The notes below the pieces were generated by a model. The model was not told the origin of the DNA. It did not search any database and saw only the letters and a list, made by a program, of their open reading frames with translations. A DNA stretch of 64,000 nt from the NCBI GenBank assembly GCA_036924285.1, contig JAYKYS010000006.1, positions 31,160,001 to 31,224,000 of the forward strand, written 5' to 3'. Shown in pieces: positions 34,211 through 47,197 of the stretch. The DNA comes from Asterella californica (Eukaryota > Streptophyta > Marchantiopsida > Marchantiales > Aytoniaceae). Made by a program: the position numbers and the translations under genes. Positions within the stretch are counted from its first letter, which is position 1, and each line of letters starts with the position of its first letter.

Positions 34211-34735
34211 CACATATCTAAAGAAATGATAAAGCACACAGATATACAAACGAGTGAATAATTATTCATTGAAGGGAGACAATTTCAGAATATCTTCAAA
34301 AACATATTCTTGTCTCGAGAGTATCTTTAGATCACAAAAGTATACATATCTAACGAGAAGACAAGGAACAAGACCTAAGGTATGTAGACTATTGAAAAGT
34401 TCTTGAAAAGAGACCAATAAAGAAATTATTCAAAGACATATCATCATCCGGGAGTACCTTCAGGTCACAGAGGATGCACATATCTAACGAGAGGACAAAG
34501 AACAAAGTATGCAGATGAATGATAAATTCTAAAGAGACACATTTATCGAAAGCACACATATCTAACGCTAACGAGAAGGTAAAAAACAAAGTATGCGAAC
34601 GATTGAAAAATTCCCGAAAAACATACATATCTAACGAGAGAACAAGAAACACAGCCATACCCAATGTATGGAGACGATTGCACAATTCAAAAAGAGAAAC
34701 TAATAAACAATTCTCAAAGAAAGACTATGGTCTTT
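34211..34735. repeat. Diverged tandem repeat with ACATATCTAACGAGA core
   Basis: ACATATCTAACGAGA or a close variant occurs near 34212, 34344, 34478, 34556 and 34625, each followed by an AAGGAACAA/AAGAACAAAG segment and a GTATGNAGACGATTG-like segment. Spacing is about 70-135 bases, so units have been shortened or lengthened. The open frames here are by-products. Confidence 0.6.
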
Positions 34736-34740
34736 GAGAG

Positions 34741-36791
34741 ACTATGACAGCACCAAATTTTTGTACGACCCGACAGAACATAGTACAATAGTATACCTAA
34801 CCCCCAAACATGAGACTCCGATGCCGAGAACCTATACATAAAAGAAAAGCGTCAAACGGTGTTCCGCAGGTTAAATAACACTATTAATAACCTTCGAGTC
34901 ACTTATCAGGGTTGTTAACGAAAAGACACCTCTGATAGCTATTGATTTTTTGTCTTGTATATATTCTTACCGCTGCATTAGCTTTCTTGGAAAGAAACCA
35001 TGAGTAACGGGTTCAGAGTTTCAAATAAAAGTGAAGTACACACCTAATAATATCTGGATAATAGCTTTACATCAACAGCGTGTATAAAATGTAGGAATTT
35101 AGAGGTTTCAACAAACAAATAGCTGGGGAAGAGCGATCGTAGCTCCTTCCTGGGTTTCTGCCTGCAGATCATTCGAAGACTACGGGTCAGATTGTGGAAT
35201 ACAGGAGAGGCGAGGAAAGAAGACGAATCCAAACAGCCGACCTCAGACGACGAACCCAAACAGCCGCTTGCCGTCGTTTATACATAATCCAAGGCATTGA
35301 CTTGGATTACGAAGAGTGTGGACCTCGGGACTGATGCCACCAGCATACCAGGTAATACTAAAGACTGTATTGGGACATATTCAAGAGATTCCATCGTCTC
35401 GTATAACGGGTGGAAGGGGAACGTCTGACACTTGTGTATCCAGGTACGTCCATTCACGTTTGTGTCTTTCCGTCTACCGCGTCACTAATCGCTCACGGTG
35501 GTGGAACTTCACTGACTGACGTGACTCGAACTGTGTCAAGTTTCGCCGTAGTCGCCGGAGCGAGGGATGTAGGGAAAGAGGGAGCGAGCAAGCAAGACGT
35601 CGGTCCTGTCCTTGCTTCCTTCGTTCTTGCGAAGCGCGGGCCCGGTTTTGGAGCTGGCTTAGTGTGTCTCGACTCTCGAGAGTAAAGGGAGATCTTCCTT
35701 GGTGTCGGATCCGTTTGTCTGCGCATGTGCATCGTCGGGAAGCGGGAGGCGGTCGTTGGTTGTCTCTCACTCTTTCTCTTTCTCTTTCTCTGTTGCTCTT
35801 GTGCTACGCTTGGTTCTGGCTGCGAAAACCGAGGCTTGCTCATGTCAACCTCATGATGCATTTTCTTGCGCTTCTCTATGCGTGCTCGCTCCATGAGAGG
35901 GTGCTGCAACCTGACAAGCTAGCACTGATCAGCAGTTTGTGCTATTGGCGGTCTGTTGCATATGAGTTCCGACGCAAGGATGAACTGAAAGCTTGCAAGT
36001 CGGAGTAAGGGAAAGGCGAGGGAAGGGGAGCGGGGGGAATTCTAAGCCAGGTAGAAATAAGAGAAAATTCGCCGGGCCCAGTAATGGCGAGGGAAAAAGA
36101 GGGCAGCGCGTGAAAGGAGGGAGCGAGGGAACTAGCGAGCTAGTGTAGGGCTGCCGTTGCTAGCAGGTTGGCTTGTATTCACGTCTCCATTGCTTTGCTA
36201 GGTGCTGATTGTGTTCACGCGCGACAGGTTCGAGTGGAGTGCCGCGTTACGGCACCTTATGGTGATTTTGACTTCGACTGTTGCGTAGCCGCCCGGTCTG
36301 CCTGTGTAAGGAGAACGGAGTGTGTATGCAGGGTTGGTCGTGTTCTTGCAGTGGTGTAGACGGGCAGTCCTACCGTTCAGTACATAGATGGAAAGCAGGT
36401 TGGATAGGAGGATGATGAAGAGTTGGAATAGTGGCTGATGGTTGTAAAGGAGGCGCAGACAAAACAGGCTAATGGTGCTAAGGGCGCGGACGTATTGTCA
36501 AGCAGCAAGACGCAGGAGCAGAACAGAGGTGTCTTAAGTGTGTCGAGGAGGAGGTGATGTCATGAACAGGCGTTAGGATGAGCAGAGTGCATGAGGTGTT
36601 GTTTGACTTGCGAGTATGACGATGGAGTTATAAAATTCTTAGGGGCAGTTAGCATGGGAAGCTTATTTGATTCAGAACAAGAATCTGCAACAGATGATGG
36701 TTGCGGCCGTCGTTAAGTTCGGGCTCCGCGCCTGCCATTGATGAGACTTGCCCCGAGATCCGAGGAATTTGGAATCCGACGAGGACCGTGA
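34741..36791 (+). promoter_or_regulatory. Probable promoter and 5' leader region of the hydrolase gene
   Basis: No convincing protein. A TATA-like TTGTATATATT lies at 34954-34965. From about 35400 to 36350 the sequence is clearly richer in G+C and CpG than its surroundings and carries GAGGGAGCGAG-type purine runs, as expected for a transcribed 5' leader or promoter. A start site cannot be placed by eye, and the leader may itself be spliced (an acceptor-like CTGCAACAG ends at 36693). Confidence 0.35.
36694..36741 (+). promoter_or_regulatory. Possible upstream ORF of the hydrolase gene
   Basis: ATG ATG ... TGA, 15 codons, ends 50 bases before the hydrolase start, in a different frame. If the leader includes it, it could lower translation of the main frame. 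This is visible sequence only; no conservation can be tested here. Confidence 0.25.
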
Positions 36792-39700
36792 ATGAAGATG
36801 ATTGAACAACTTGTTAACTTCGTCATACGGCCACCGAGGTGTTGCTTCCACTATGACTCCCGCGCTGCTCTCCTTTCGTTCCAATCCAGTTTCGTCTTGT
36901 TTAGACGTGTAATGCATGCTGTCTTTTATCTGTCTTCTCAGAGCGATATTCTCCGCTTGTTTGTTGCGTGAACATCCGGAAAGAACTCCACGCGGAAAAG
37001 GATCCCTGATCTGCAAGTGTTTAACGCTTGTTCCTCACCGCTGTATTTTGTGCCACATTCTGCATGATGGCATTTCCGTTTTTTTCCCTCTGCCTCTTTC
37101 GGGTGTCTCTCTTTCCGTCCTGTTTCTCTTCTTGTATGGGTCATTGTCTTCGGTTTTCTCCGAACTGCCAACACCGCCATGCTACTTCTAAGTAGCAGTC
37201 ATGAACGTTTCCTTTCGTAGGTTCAGGTTAAGTAGACCTCAGTCAGTTGGAACGCTTTAAGATACCTTACGGTAGCGTTTCCACTCTCTTGCCACCGTTC
37301 TTCTGTAAGGATATATCCGAGCGAGCATGAAAGTTTCCGTAGAGCTGTTGGATTGTTTCTGTTGTCACGCTGTCACCGAGACAAACCAGGTTGTGTAACC
37401 AGTTCGTCCTTGGCATAGGCCCGAAGTCCCCGGTTAGTGTCTAGGTCACGCAGGAGCTACATTTCCGGACAATGGAAGAAGCTACTGTCGCGGTCACAAG
37501 CCAGATGTCCTCTGAGAATTGCGTAAGCATTAGTTTAGTTTTGTAGCTCTTGTCCTGCTTTGTCAATTGCTGAGCAACTTCGGTGAACCTTTTAATACAT
37601 ACTAGCATCTGCTCCCAGCGGAGAGCTTCCGGAGTAGTGCTGTTGGCTTCAGTCTCTTTAACATTCTGTTATGAACGGTCAGGAAGCACAAGCTGCATTA
37701 AATAGGCCGGTTACTCTTTCTGCAATCGAATTCTAAACCTTGTTGCGTTCCTAGCATGGGACAGTCACTTGAATTTGGACCTGTTTTTCAGAATTTGAAT
37801 AGATTAAGTTTACGGGTGTTCTCTTCTGTCTGAGAGCGTCTGAGCTTCCTGGTCGGAGTTACGAATCCTGAGAAGAAAAAGGATATAATCTGCGTCCCGT
37901 GTCAGTGAAATGGCTGTTCGTACCCAGAGACTGCAGTATTCAGGATCTTAGAGATGGGTTAAATCACGGAGCATTAAGCATCGGACGATGTTTCTTGTCT
38001 GATGGATCTTATTGCAGGGCTGACTACAACCCATCCCATGAACTTCTAGAGAGCGAGTTTCTGCTGAAGGGCCGCAAGTATCAGCGTAAAGATCTTGAGG
38101 TACGGGAGCCTTCGTAACCTACCCACGTGGAGAGACTTAGATCACCAGATATATGTGCCCTGTAGCATGCTGCCTGGTGATCATGGACGAGTCCCACCTG
38201 CGCGATGCTGGAGAATATTGTTCTTGTTGAGAAAGTGGTTGATAGCCAATATCTGTTCCATCTGCTGTACTAAGCTGACATTTCTTCTCTGGGCAGGTCA
38301 CAAATAAGAGAGGTCATGTGTTGCAGTGCAGTCATTACCTTCCCCAGAGCATGCCAGAGGACACCGAGTTACCCTGCGTCATATATTGCCATGGAAACAG
38401 GTGTGTCTGCAAACTCAAAGTGGAACATAAAGTCATCTGCTTCTTGTTCACTATGCCTCACTGGCATAAAAAGTTTTCTTCTTCTTCTACCTCTGACTGT
38501 CTTCTCGCTGTATTCACACGCTAAGCTTCATGCTCGCAAAATTAAGTTCTATTAACAGTGAACTACATAGGATCAACACTAACACCTCGGATAAGAGGAG
38601 GTTTGTACTCGATACCTCCTTTTTCCTTCTCTTCCTCATCGAAGATAAGAAATATCAGTTAAAGAAAATCATGAGACGCACTAGAAGCTGGCTGGTACGG
38701 CAACAATATATCAAAGGTTCTCTTGCGTTAGGATTTTACAGAAGTATCAGACAGGGACTCAAAACAGTTCATAAGATACAGACAAACGACACTGTATAAC
38801 AGGTGGGGAGCTATTCTTTGAAAAGCCCGCTTTTCTAGACTAGGACGACTAGGAAGTCTAGGCATTCTAACCTCTGTTCTAAATTTCGCTTGTTCACTGC
38901 TACTGACAAGATATCTACATCCTAGATCTACGACTTACTGTCTTCTACTCTCGTTATGGTTCTCTAGTTCGAGTTCTTTAAAGTCTAACTTGCAGGTTCA
39001 AGTTTAAGTTCAGGAACTATGGCGGCTCCTTACTTTTTCGCATAACCCTAACCATACAGACCTGATTATCGATATATAAACAACAGTGTACACACCATAC
39101 AGGCACTACCTCCTCCACCTCTGCTGCGGAGCATCCCTCGACCTCTAGGTGGGACTCACACGCAGTATGGCACATTCAGTTCTTTTGCTCCTCTTTCATT
39201 CTCTCCTACACTACATCCCTGTTCGCAGTCTCTCTGCCAACCTCACTGATCTACCACCGCACAACGACTGGGAGTTTGCCCTCAGATGTCCCGGAACTGA
39301 ACAGAAACTCCTGGACCATAAGGCCCTGATGAGTCGGTTAAGTTTTCATCTGATTGACCACTTTTCCAACTATCTAGAGCCTAACCCTCTCTGTTGGGTG
39401 CTGATGAAGTCAGAGAGCAGGTTGAGGTGCATGCGACAGGAAAGTGTTCTGCTGCATGCTCCGAGTGCTTATTGTGGTAATTAGGTTCTTGGGTGTACAC
39501 CTACTCAGTACCTAATGGCATCAGTGATGCAAATACAGGCTCCTCTTTTACTACCTCTGTCTGCCTTCTCCTCTATTCACTCACTAAATCCGTTACCAGT
39601 ATCTTCGTTCTGCTTGGATAACCTTCTTTTCTTGCGATGGATTCTATGGTTCGGCGTTATCTACGTGTTGATTTCATAACCTTCGCTTCTTTCAACATTA

Positions 39701-42700
39701 CAGTAGACAAATCTAGTTTGACTTCAATTCGGCAAGGGGTTTGCATTTAGCCTTTGAAGCATACTGCGTTCGTTCTCTTGTCATTGTCTACTTGAATTCG
39801 ATGACAAACTTGAATTCGACTACATACCGAGGGGAACCTATTCTGGAAATGCGCTTCGCACTACCCATTTCCATCGGCACAACCTCTGGTTATATAACAA
39901 TTCGCTAATTGTCAATTCTGCTCGGCATTGTTAGCGGACATTCGGCCCCTAATTGATTCTCACTGTGTACTTGGCTGGACTAATTGCGTGATACCCCTAT
40001 ACTGGAGAGTGGTCCTTGAGCATATCTGCCATTCTCGACGTATGAAGATAACTCTGGCAAGTTAGCGCACATTCGGCTCCTAATCGCTGATTGCTGTGTA
40101 CTTGGCCGGGCTAATTCCTGTTACCTCTGTACTAGAGGGTGTTCCTTGATAAAATCTGTCATTCTCGCCGTATGAATATAGGTTAACTGCACTTTAGATT
40201 GTGTTCACTCCAATTTTTCAATTCAACTCTAGTTTTTCAGTTCTGCATTAGATTCAACATTATCGATCAGCTTACAACATTACATACTGTATTTGTCAGG
40301 TGCATTGCACTCTATACCAAGGGGAACCTTTTCTGGAAATGTGCTCCGCACTACACATTCCATCAGCACACCCTTCGGTTACAAACAATTGGCTAACTCC
40401 ACTTAGCAAGTTAGTGCACGTTCGGCCCCTTTTTGCTACTTACTATTACTTGGCTGGGTTACGGAAGTACTACAGCATGGTCGTTGATAAAATTCTGCCA
40501 TTCTCGACGATGAATATGTGTTCACTGCACTTTCATGCCACCTTTTGGGGTCATGACATGTTCCTGAGTTAAAGATGAATCAGCTCAACTTTATCAAGTG
40601 TAAGCCGTGTGAAGATTTTCTTACTGCTTGTTTTCCTCTTTTGTTTTTATGCAGTGGTTGTCGAGCGGATGCCAACGAAGCAGCAATCATTCTGCTCCCT
40701 TCCAATGTGACGGTCTTCACGCTAGACTTCTCTGGTTCTGGTCTCTCTGATGGCGAGTATGTGAGTCTGGGATGGAATGAGGTAATTTCTTGTCATCTCT
40801 GGAGTCAGTTATGATATATAAGGTTCGGTCTTATTTATGTAGCTTTTGATCGGCACGTCCTAACAGGGCAGGAAATGGCTTGTTATATATATGGCATGGC
40901 TAGTCTCTGCTAGGTTGGTGGGATGCCCCGATTGCTCCCTTCTGTTTGGGTAAACACGCGATGATGTTGAACGTGTTGTGTGGTATTTCGACTCACTTGG
41001 TATACGTTGTTGTAATCACAGATGGAAGACTTAAAGGCAGCAGTGACATACTTACGAACAGAAAAGCATGTGTCGAGAATCGGTCTATGGGGTCGTTCAA
41101 TGGGTGCTGTAACTTGGTGCTGTGCTGATCCATGTTGTCTTTTCCTTCTTTCTTGCAGTGTACTAGGACACAGCTAGTTTATAGCCAGTAGAGAGTTTGG
41201 ATACACGTTATATTGTCTTCTGGGAGTAACTACGCATGCTCTAGGAGTTGCTGCGTGCTTATCATATACTCATGTTAGGAAGGATTGTACTACATAATAC
41301 CTTGTTAGGAGTATACCTTACTGGACTGTTGGGACGGGACTATCTGCAGTCTCATGTATGGAGCCCAGGATCCATCCATCGCAGGGATGGTGCTTGACAG
41401 TCCTTTCGCCAACCTCTTTGATCTTATGATGGAGCTTGTCGACGTATATAAAATTCGGCTTCCGAAATTCACTGTAAGACATCTATCTCCAAACTTATAG
41501 TAGAAATAGGAACAAAATCTGGATGTGGATAATAGGTCAGGCACTAGCGAAGTTGGACTTGAAGTGGCAAGTTAGCAGTTTCAGTTTAGTCTCATCTTTT
41601 TTTTTGTTGATTTAAGTTTCTTCGTGATCATGTGCCGTGCGAACTGAAGCGTCCACCTTGTAAGGCGTGGTGGCGGAACTTCATCCTTGGTGACAGTTCT
41701 CCGGTTAATGAATACATACTGAAAAATAGTTATGTGAAGTTTTGCAATGCTACCCTTTAATTCTCCAACCGGTCAATGTTTGTCAGGTAAAGGTGGCTGT
41801 ACAGTATATGCGGAAAGTAATCCAGAAGAAGGCGGCTTTTGATATCATGGATCTTGACACCGTTCAGGTCTGTTCTAGCAAGAAGCCTCATCTTTCGAAG
41901 AGAAATACTTTTAGTTGCTGAATTGTTGTGATTCATATTAGTGGTATACTCTTCCTTATGAAGGATCAGTGTACATCTTGGAAGGAGTCGGTCAGAAATG
42001 AAGACAAAAGCTCTCCTTTCAGTGCATCTAGTAGAGCCAGTACAAGCTAATTCTGCGCGGGTACTGCGTAATAATAGATGCGCTTTGAGGCGAATCTCAT
42101 GCATTTAATTCTCAAGCCAACTACATTTCGGTTTGTGGGATAAAATTGTTCCTCTACGTCGTAACTGTATGATGTGCTACTCACAGGTTGCCTCCAAGTC
42201 ATTTATTCCGGCTCTGTTTGGTCATGCGACGGAGGACCTTTTTATCCAACCACATCACTCGGATCTACTCTTTAAGGCCTATGCGGTATGTATATCATCC
42301 AAACACCAAGTTTGTCCCCCATTGACATGAGAAATGTGACCACAAATCAGTAAAGCTCTGTCGTCAAGGCATACATAGCAAGAGCACCTCCTGAAGCTGC
42401 TGTGCTCAGGCCCATGCGTTTGACACACGATACTTTCGAACGCCAAGCGCGTGGTAGTGTCTTTGTTTGATGGGAGTTGAGTGAGTGAAGGGCGTGTTAG
42501 ACGGTCTTTAGCTGACCTTCCCCACCGGAGTAAGTTTCTATTGGTGTTCGTTTTGATGAATCTTTAGTGAGAAGTCTTTAAGTTGAAGACAGCGCATAAT
42601 AGGAATTTCCGGGTTATTATGTAGGTTGTACTGACCGTGTGTCAAGCTTATAGGAGCTCGTTGCTGGCACCCCGAGGGTTGACTCACTTGTTTGGTTTAG

Positions 42701-45013
42701 GGTGATAAAAATATAATCAAATTTGAAGGTGATCACAACTCGACACGACCACCGTTTTACTACGACTCGATAACAATATTCTTTTATAATGTCTTGCGTC
42801 CACCTGATGAGCCCGTTGCTCCGGAGGCACCTGACACTGTTTACTTTGACACGGATGGCTTGGAAATGGACGATGATGTGGATGAGGTGGGTCAGATTTT
42901 CCGGCATTGTGTGGTAAAAATGTGTATAGATTGTGAGCAGATCTCTGCCTTTCGGAAGATGTTGCTGAAGAAGTGATAGGCGATTATTTACTTATGCCAG
43001 CAAGCGCACACCAGTGGGGTTGCTTGTTGAACCTCTTTTGTCGATAGTGTTTTTCTTTAAAGAGCGAAGTAACTGAATTGTGCAGAGCATTCTGTATGAA
43101 ATCATGGGTGCCGAGCGCCCAGCACATGGGACTCCTCAGACCCCAACTTCCACCTCAAGTGGGCATCGACAAGATGGTAACCTCCTGAGCCTCTTAGTCG
43201 TTACCCTGGATGAATATCTAATAATTACGGGTCAGTGCCTTTGTCCGTCATTCACGGCTAACTTTCCGAAATCTCGATGTTCCCCCAGGTCTGGTATCAG
43301 AGTCCACGGAGGAAGCACTTAACCAGACACGTTCCCGCTGGCAGATGAGTCGAACCGTGGTAAGTTGAGCTTCTCGTCCATGTTTTCTCATACATCATAT
43401 CATCAGTGTGTGGGCTTGGTCCGAATGCCATTCTCATGTTTGAGTGAAAAACACATGATCAGACGCTGTGTTTCAAGCTAGGATTGTCAGGAAATATAAT
43501 TGTCCTATTTTAGGTGCCACATCGACTTAAGTCAGTCTTGCAGATTTACCTTCACCTTTGCATTTCCTCTCAAAAGCAGAGGAAGTTCAACTGGAATGCT
43601 TAACCCTTTCTGTGCACGTCACTTTACATGTCATAGGATGAAACTAGTAACAAACCCTAAGGTTCTGTAACCCTAAAATTGAAATTAATGCATCAATAAA
43701 ATTCATGCTGAATTATTTCCGTGGATGGAGATTATGTTCGAATATTCTCTCTGTGAGTTTTAGATCTTCCTTAATGAAGTTTGAAGATTTAACCTTGTAG
43801 ATGGTAACATGCAGTTTTCTGATAAACGGAAGTGCTAGTAAATTAAAGCCTGTCCTAGGAAATTTCATAAAGCAAATGCCATTCCTCACGAACGTGATAG
43901 CTTTTAAAGAGCCCTTCAAGGGCGTGAAAAGTAGTGCAGGGCGGGCAAATTGCCCGTCAATCTACGAGAGTGACTTAAGTACGTTGGCGTTTATCACGTC
44001 TGGATATGCTAGTCTGAGGACGGTTTAGTAGTAATTATCTTTTCACTTCTGTAGGTGCCTGTGAATACTTCTACTTCGCAAGATGACCTTTCAGAGTTAC
44101 TTAGAGGTGACCTATCAGCAGAAGGCCTCGGTGGGTCATCATCCTGCGCGGTTCTAGAGGTACTAACACACCTGTTTTTGTATGTTGATCGATTAGGTTA
44201 CTATATCGCATTTTTGATGTTCTGAAGGCGAGTATGTATACCGAAGAACATAAGCAGTTGATAAGCAGTTGTTTCCAACTTTGTAACTTAGCTCTTGATC
44301 TCATTTCAGAACCTATCTTGATTTCTGTAGAATGGAGACGGCGGAAGCTACCGTGATGACTTCGCGCGGTACCGCTCTTCGAAGGACTACAGTGATAGCT
44401 GGGGTCGACACTCATCGAATGGTGTGAGCCGAGATAGTTCTGGCTTGATGTCACCACGTACTGAAGATAGCTTTGCTCACTTCCCTTCAGATCGTGATGA
44501 TGAAGAAAGAGTAAGTTCGGAAATTTGTTGCTGCTCTTCTGAATTCCCATGCCCAACGTTCTGATTCTATGTTCTATAGTGTCTTGGTTTTGCTCGGAGG
44601 ACAATATGTTCTGGGTACCCAATTCCCTTTAGTCTCAGGCTTTCGTGTCATCTCTAGACCAGCAGTCTTCATCATAGCTAGATTTTGTCATTTGTCATGT
44701 GGATTTGTTGCAACTCAAATCAGCTCCAGAGGTTTGGACTTCTGATACATCGTGGATTTGTTGTTTGTCGGTGTTGAAAAACCTCACAGTAATTTCCTCA
44801 TTTATAGACTTGTATCCGCAGATGGTTATGGAGGCCATTGCGGCGTCTCTTCAGGATATTGAAATCAAGGAAACAGAGCAGAAGGAGTCTGCTGAAGTTG
44901 GTAGTGCGACGAGCGAAGACACAGCAGCAAGCAGCAGAGTAGACTCCTTCACCCAGCGGATGAGATTTAGCTTTTTCAAGGGTATGGGGAGCCGGAGAAG
45001 TGCGAGCAGATGA
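36792..45013 (+). CDS. Alpha/beta hydrolase (S33-like) with C-terminal ubiquitin-interacting motif
   Basis: Fourteen coding exons, all GT-AG and in phase: 36792-36838, 38018-38099, 38297-38400, 40655-40781, 41022-41116, 41350-41473, 41787-41867, 42187-42285, 42701-42886, 43086-43176, 43289-43359, 44055-44159, 44331-44510, 44822-45013; 527 codons. The start MKMIEQLVNFVIRPPR follows an in-frame stop. The plant alpha/beta-hydrolase signature is clear: oxyanion YCHGNSG (residues 73-79), nucleophile GRSMG (Ser146), FGHATEDLF (Asp237), GDHNSTRPPFYY (His265). The 280-residue fold is followed by a low-complexity tail and a UIM at 460-476 (DDEERMVMEAIAASLQD) matching acidic-phi-X2-A-X3-S-X2-acidic. 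A soluble enzyme is inferred; substrate unknown. Met at residue 3 is an alternative start. No breaks seen; likely functional. Confidence 0.93.
39826..40540. repeat. Diverged tandem repeat in hydrolase intron 3
   Basis: Three related units lie in the 2.25 kb third intron, near 39826-40050, 40055-40190 and 40310-40540. Shared pieces include GGGGAACCTNTTCTGGAAATG, GTTAG(T/C)GCAC(A/G)TTCGGC, TACTTGGC(T/C)GG and CATTCTCG(A/C)CG(T)ATGAA. The second unit lacks the first piece. No coding sense is seen. Confidence 0.65.
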
Positions 45014-46873
45014 CGAGTGCTCAATGCCTCGCATACTCTCAAGGGATTCACCTTGTAATCATAGACATAATGCTAGGTTGGGTGTAAGGGGTTTCACCTG
45101 AAGATCAAGTCGTCGCACCGAAATAGCCAACTACGTATAGCATTTATATCCCGAAAGTTTTTGTATAGTGATTGTATTGGTTCGTTGCTGTCCTTTCTCC
45201 CTCTCCTTGGCTCCATTTGCCCAGTTGACTAACTCGTTGCCTTCCTAGTGTTGTCTGGTATCGCCAGTGGCCGTTTCTTCTGTTTCACTTGGAAGGTGGA
45301 GCAAGTAGAATGTGAGGGAGCGGGTTCTCACATTCAGTCGTTCTAGTTTAGTCGTGCAGCCCCACAGCTACCTGTTGGCTTCGCAGACCTTGTTGTAAAT
45401 TATCATGCCCAGCGTACTACTGCATAGGTAGTAAACCTTATCCTTCAGGACGGAGTCCGCAACTCATTGTACTCTGAGTTTTTGTGTTTGGAACTAAGTT
45501 CCAAGCAGGTCATGTATCCGTTTACTCGGATAGCGCAGGCTATGAAGAAGGGGTAACTGAAGGTTCTCATTTCTTTCCTCCATTGGGTGTTTCCACTTGC
45601 TATAGATGTGATGTTTGATTCTGCTCGGAATGCTTCTCGACCTTTGGTCAGTTTCGTTATGAATTGAATTTCGGACCAGGTTCACATTTATACGTTGTAC
45701 TGCCCCCTAAACTGCGCGTTTTCGAAGAGATGCCGTCTTTATCGACGTCTTTACCTGGATTCGTTTGCTCTTGATTCTATATTGTTTGTCAATAGTGGCG
45801 TGTTCTAAAGTTGCGGTGTTATATAGGTCTAAAGCACAATGGAGGTGTCAAGGTGCTACTTTAAATCGCTCATCGGTGGACCTTCCTTTCAAGACCTTAA
45901 CATTGCGAAGAACGAAGCTTCGGTCAAATTTGACGTTCTACTGTAGCAGCTCTCGATGGTGCGTCAGGCGTGTTCTGGTTATGAGAGTTGTGGATGAGAT
46001 CGGGCAGATTTATATTGAGATGTAAAGCTTGCTTTTACGTGGCCATCGTATCTTCTGTGGCGTGGACCGGTCTACAACGGAGTAGCCTCATGCAGTCAGG
46101 GTATTATTAAAGGGTAGTTCTGACCTCGTTTGAGATTTTGCACGGACGAGGATACTGCCCATACGTCTTTCTTCAGTCAGTTTCGTACAGAATGAAACAT
46201 GACACGCTTATTCGTTTTAGCTAGTCAGGTTGCAAGTGGAGATTGGTTTAGAGCACACATTAGGCATTTGTGCACCTAGAGTAAAACCGTGGAACCAAGA
46301 TCTGGACAAAATGTAGAACCATCGCAGTTTGCTGTGACCGCTTTTTGGACGTCCTTTGTGGTTACTGCTTCACCTTTCTATTTTGAAGGTGTGTCCGTAC
46401 AAGATGGAGTTCAGTAACAGTGGAAAGGGATTGTTTGGACTATGGTGATTGATGTTCCATCGTAGGGAGTGTCCAGTGTTAGGATGTGCGCACTTAGTAC
46501 TCCCTTTGTGTATATGGAACTTAGTGAGGTCCCGATGCTGTATGACTTACCTATTTCTTCACTTGCAGCACCTGCGTAAGGATCCTTGTGTTTTTTGGGT
46601 AAAGCCCCCACGATGCTAAAGAAGCACTGCTTTGTGGGCGCTATATAACGCGACTTACAGACATAAGTTGTTCAAGGATATTGTGCGGCTGAACTTTTAA
46701 AGGTATCCTGAAAGGATCGAGGTGTCTGGTTCGGTTGATAGTAGGCAAGCATAGACTGGGATGCAGCAGCTGGATGGAGTATCCTCACTAAACGAATACA
46801 AGTATTCATTCAATGTTCTGAGGACTGAATTCGGCGGAAATTTACTTGGACCGTACCGCAAATACGTTTGTTG
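45014..46873. other. 3' flank of the hydrolase; no further gene seen
   Basis: The hydrolase 3' untranslated region must begin here. No strong AATAAA lies in the first several hundred bases. No open frame carries a recognisable domain. Confidence 0.5.
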
Positions 46874-47197
46874 GACTTGACCCCACCCTTTTTAAACTTG
46901 GCATTACTTGACCACACCCTTCACTTGTTGTCGCAGGTTCAATATGTCAAAATGCATGAAATGCATGTTAGCCTTCAGTCGTTATTTACATGAAATGTTC
47001 AGTTTTAAACTGTTTTTACAGTAGAATATCAACCCAGATTTTCTCTTATTGAGACAAAATAAGAGACAATCTCTTATTAAGACAAATAAGAGATAATTTC
47101 TTATTTGTCTTTAGGAATACTTTTACATAGCCGTAAATTTGTTGAACTTGTTGTTGTCAGTCAGAGGTGCGGTCAGCTAAGAAGGGTGGGGTAAAGT
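46874..47197. mobile_element. MITE-like element with ~20-base imperfect terminal inverted repeats
   Basis: The left end ACTTGACCCCACCCTTTTTA (from 46875) and the inverse of the right end, ACTTTACCCCACCCTTCTTA (to 47197), differ at two positions. The centre (47040-47110) is a run of nested inverted repeats of AATAAGAGA and TCTCTTATT with AATAAGAGATAATTTCTTATT. There is no coding capacity. A clean target duplication was not found. Confidence 0.6.

Noticed and set aside
34211..34735. Regular repeats as a CRISPR array
   Set aside because: The repeats are degenerate with unequal spacing, in a eukaryotic context with introns; they are a decayed tandem repeat.
35410..36008. Overlapping frames of 91-138 codons on both strands in the GC-rich stretch
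   Set aside because: High G+C lowers stop frequency; the proteins are low-complexity and no frame is favoured. The stretch is better explained as hydrolase promoter or leader.
39149..39484. 111-codon frame with a signal-peptide-like start in hydrolase intron 3
   Set aside because: It sits between exons 3 and 4 that join perfectly in phase, and the translation has no recognisable domain.
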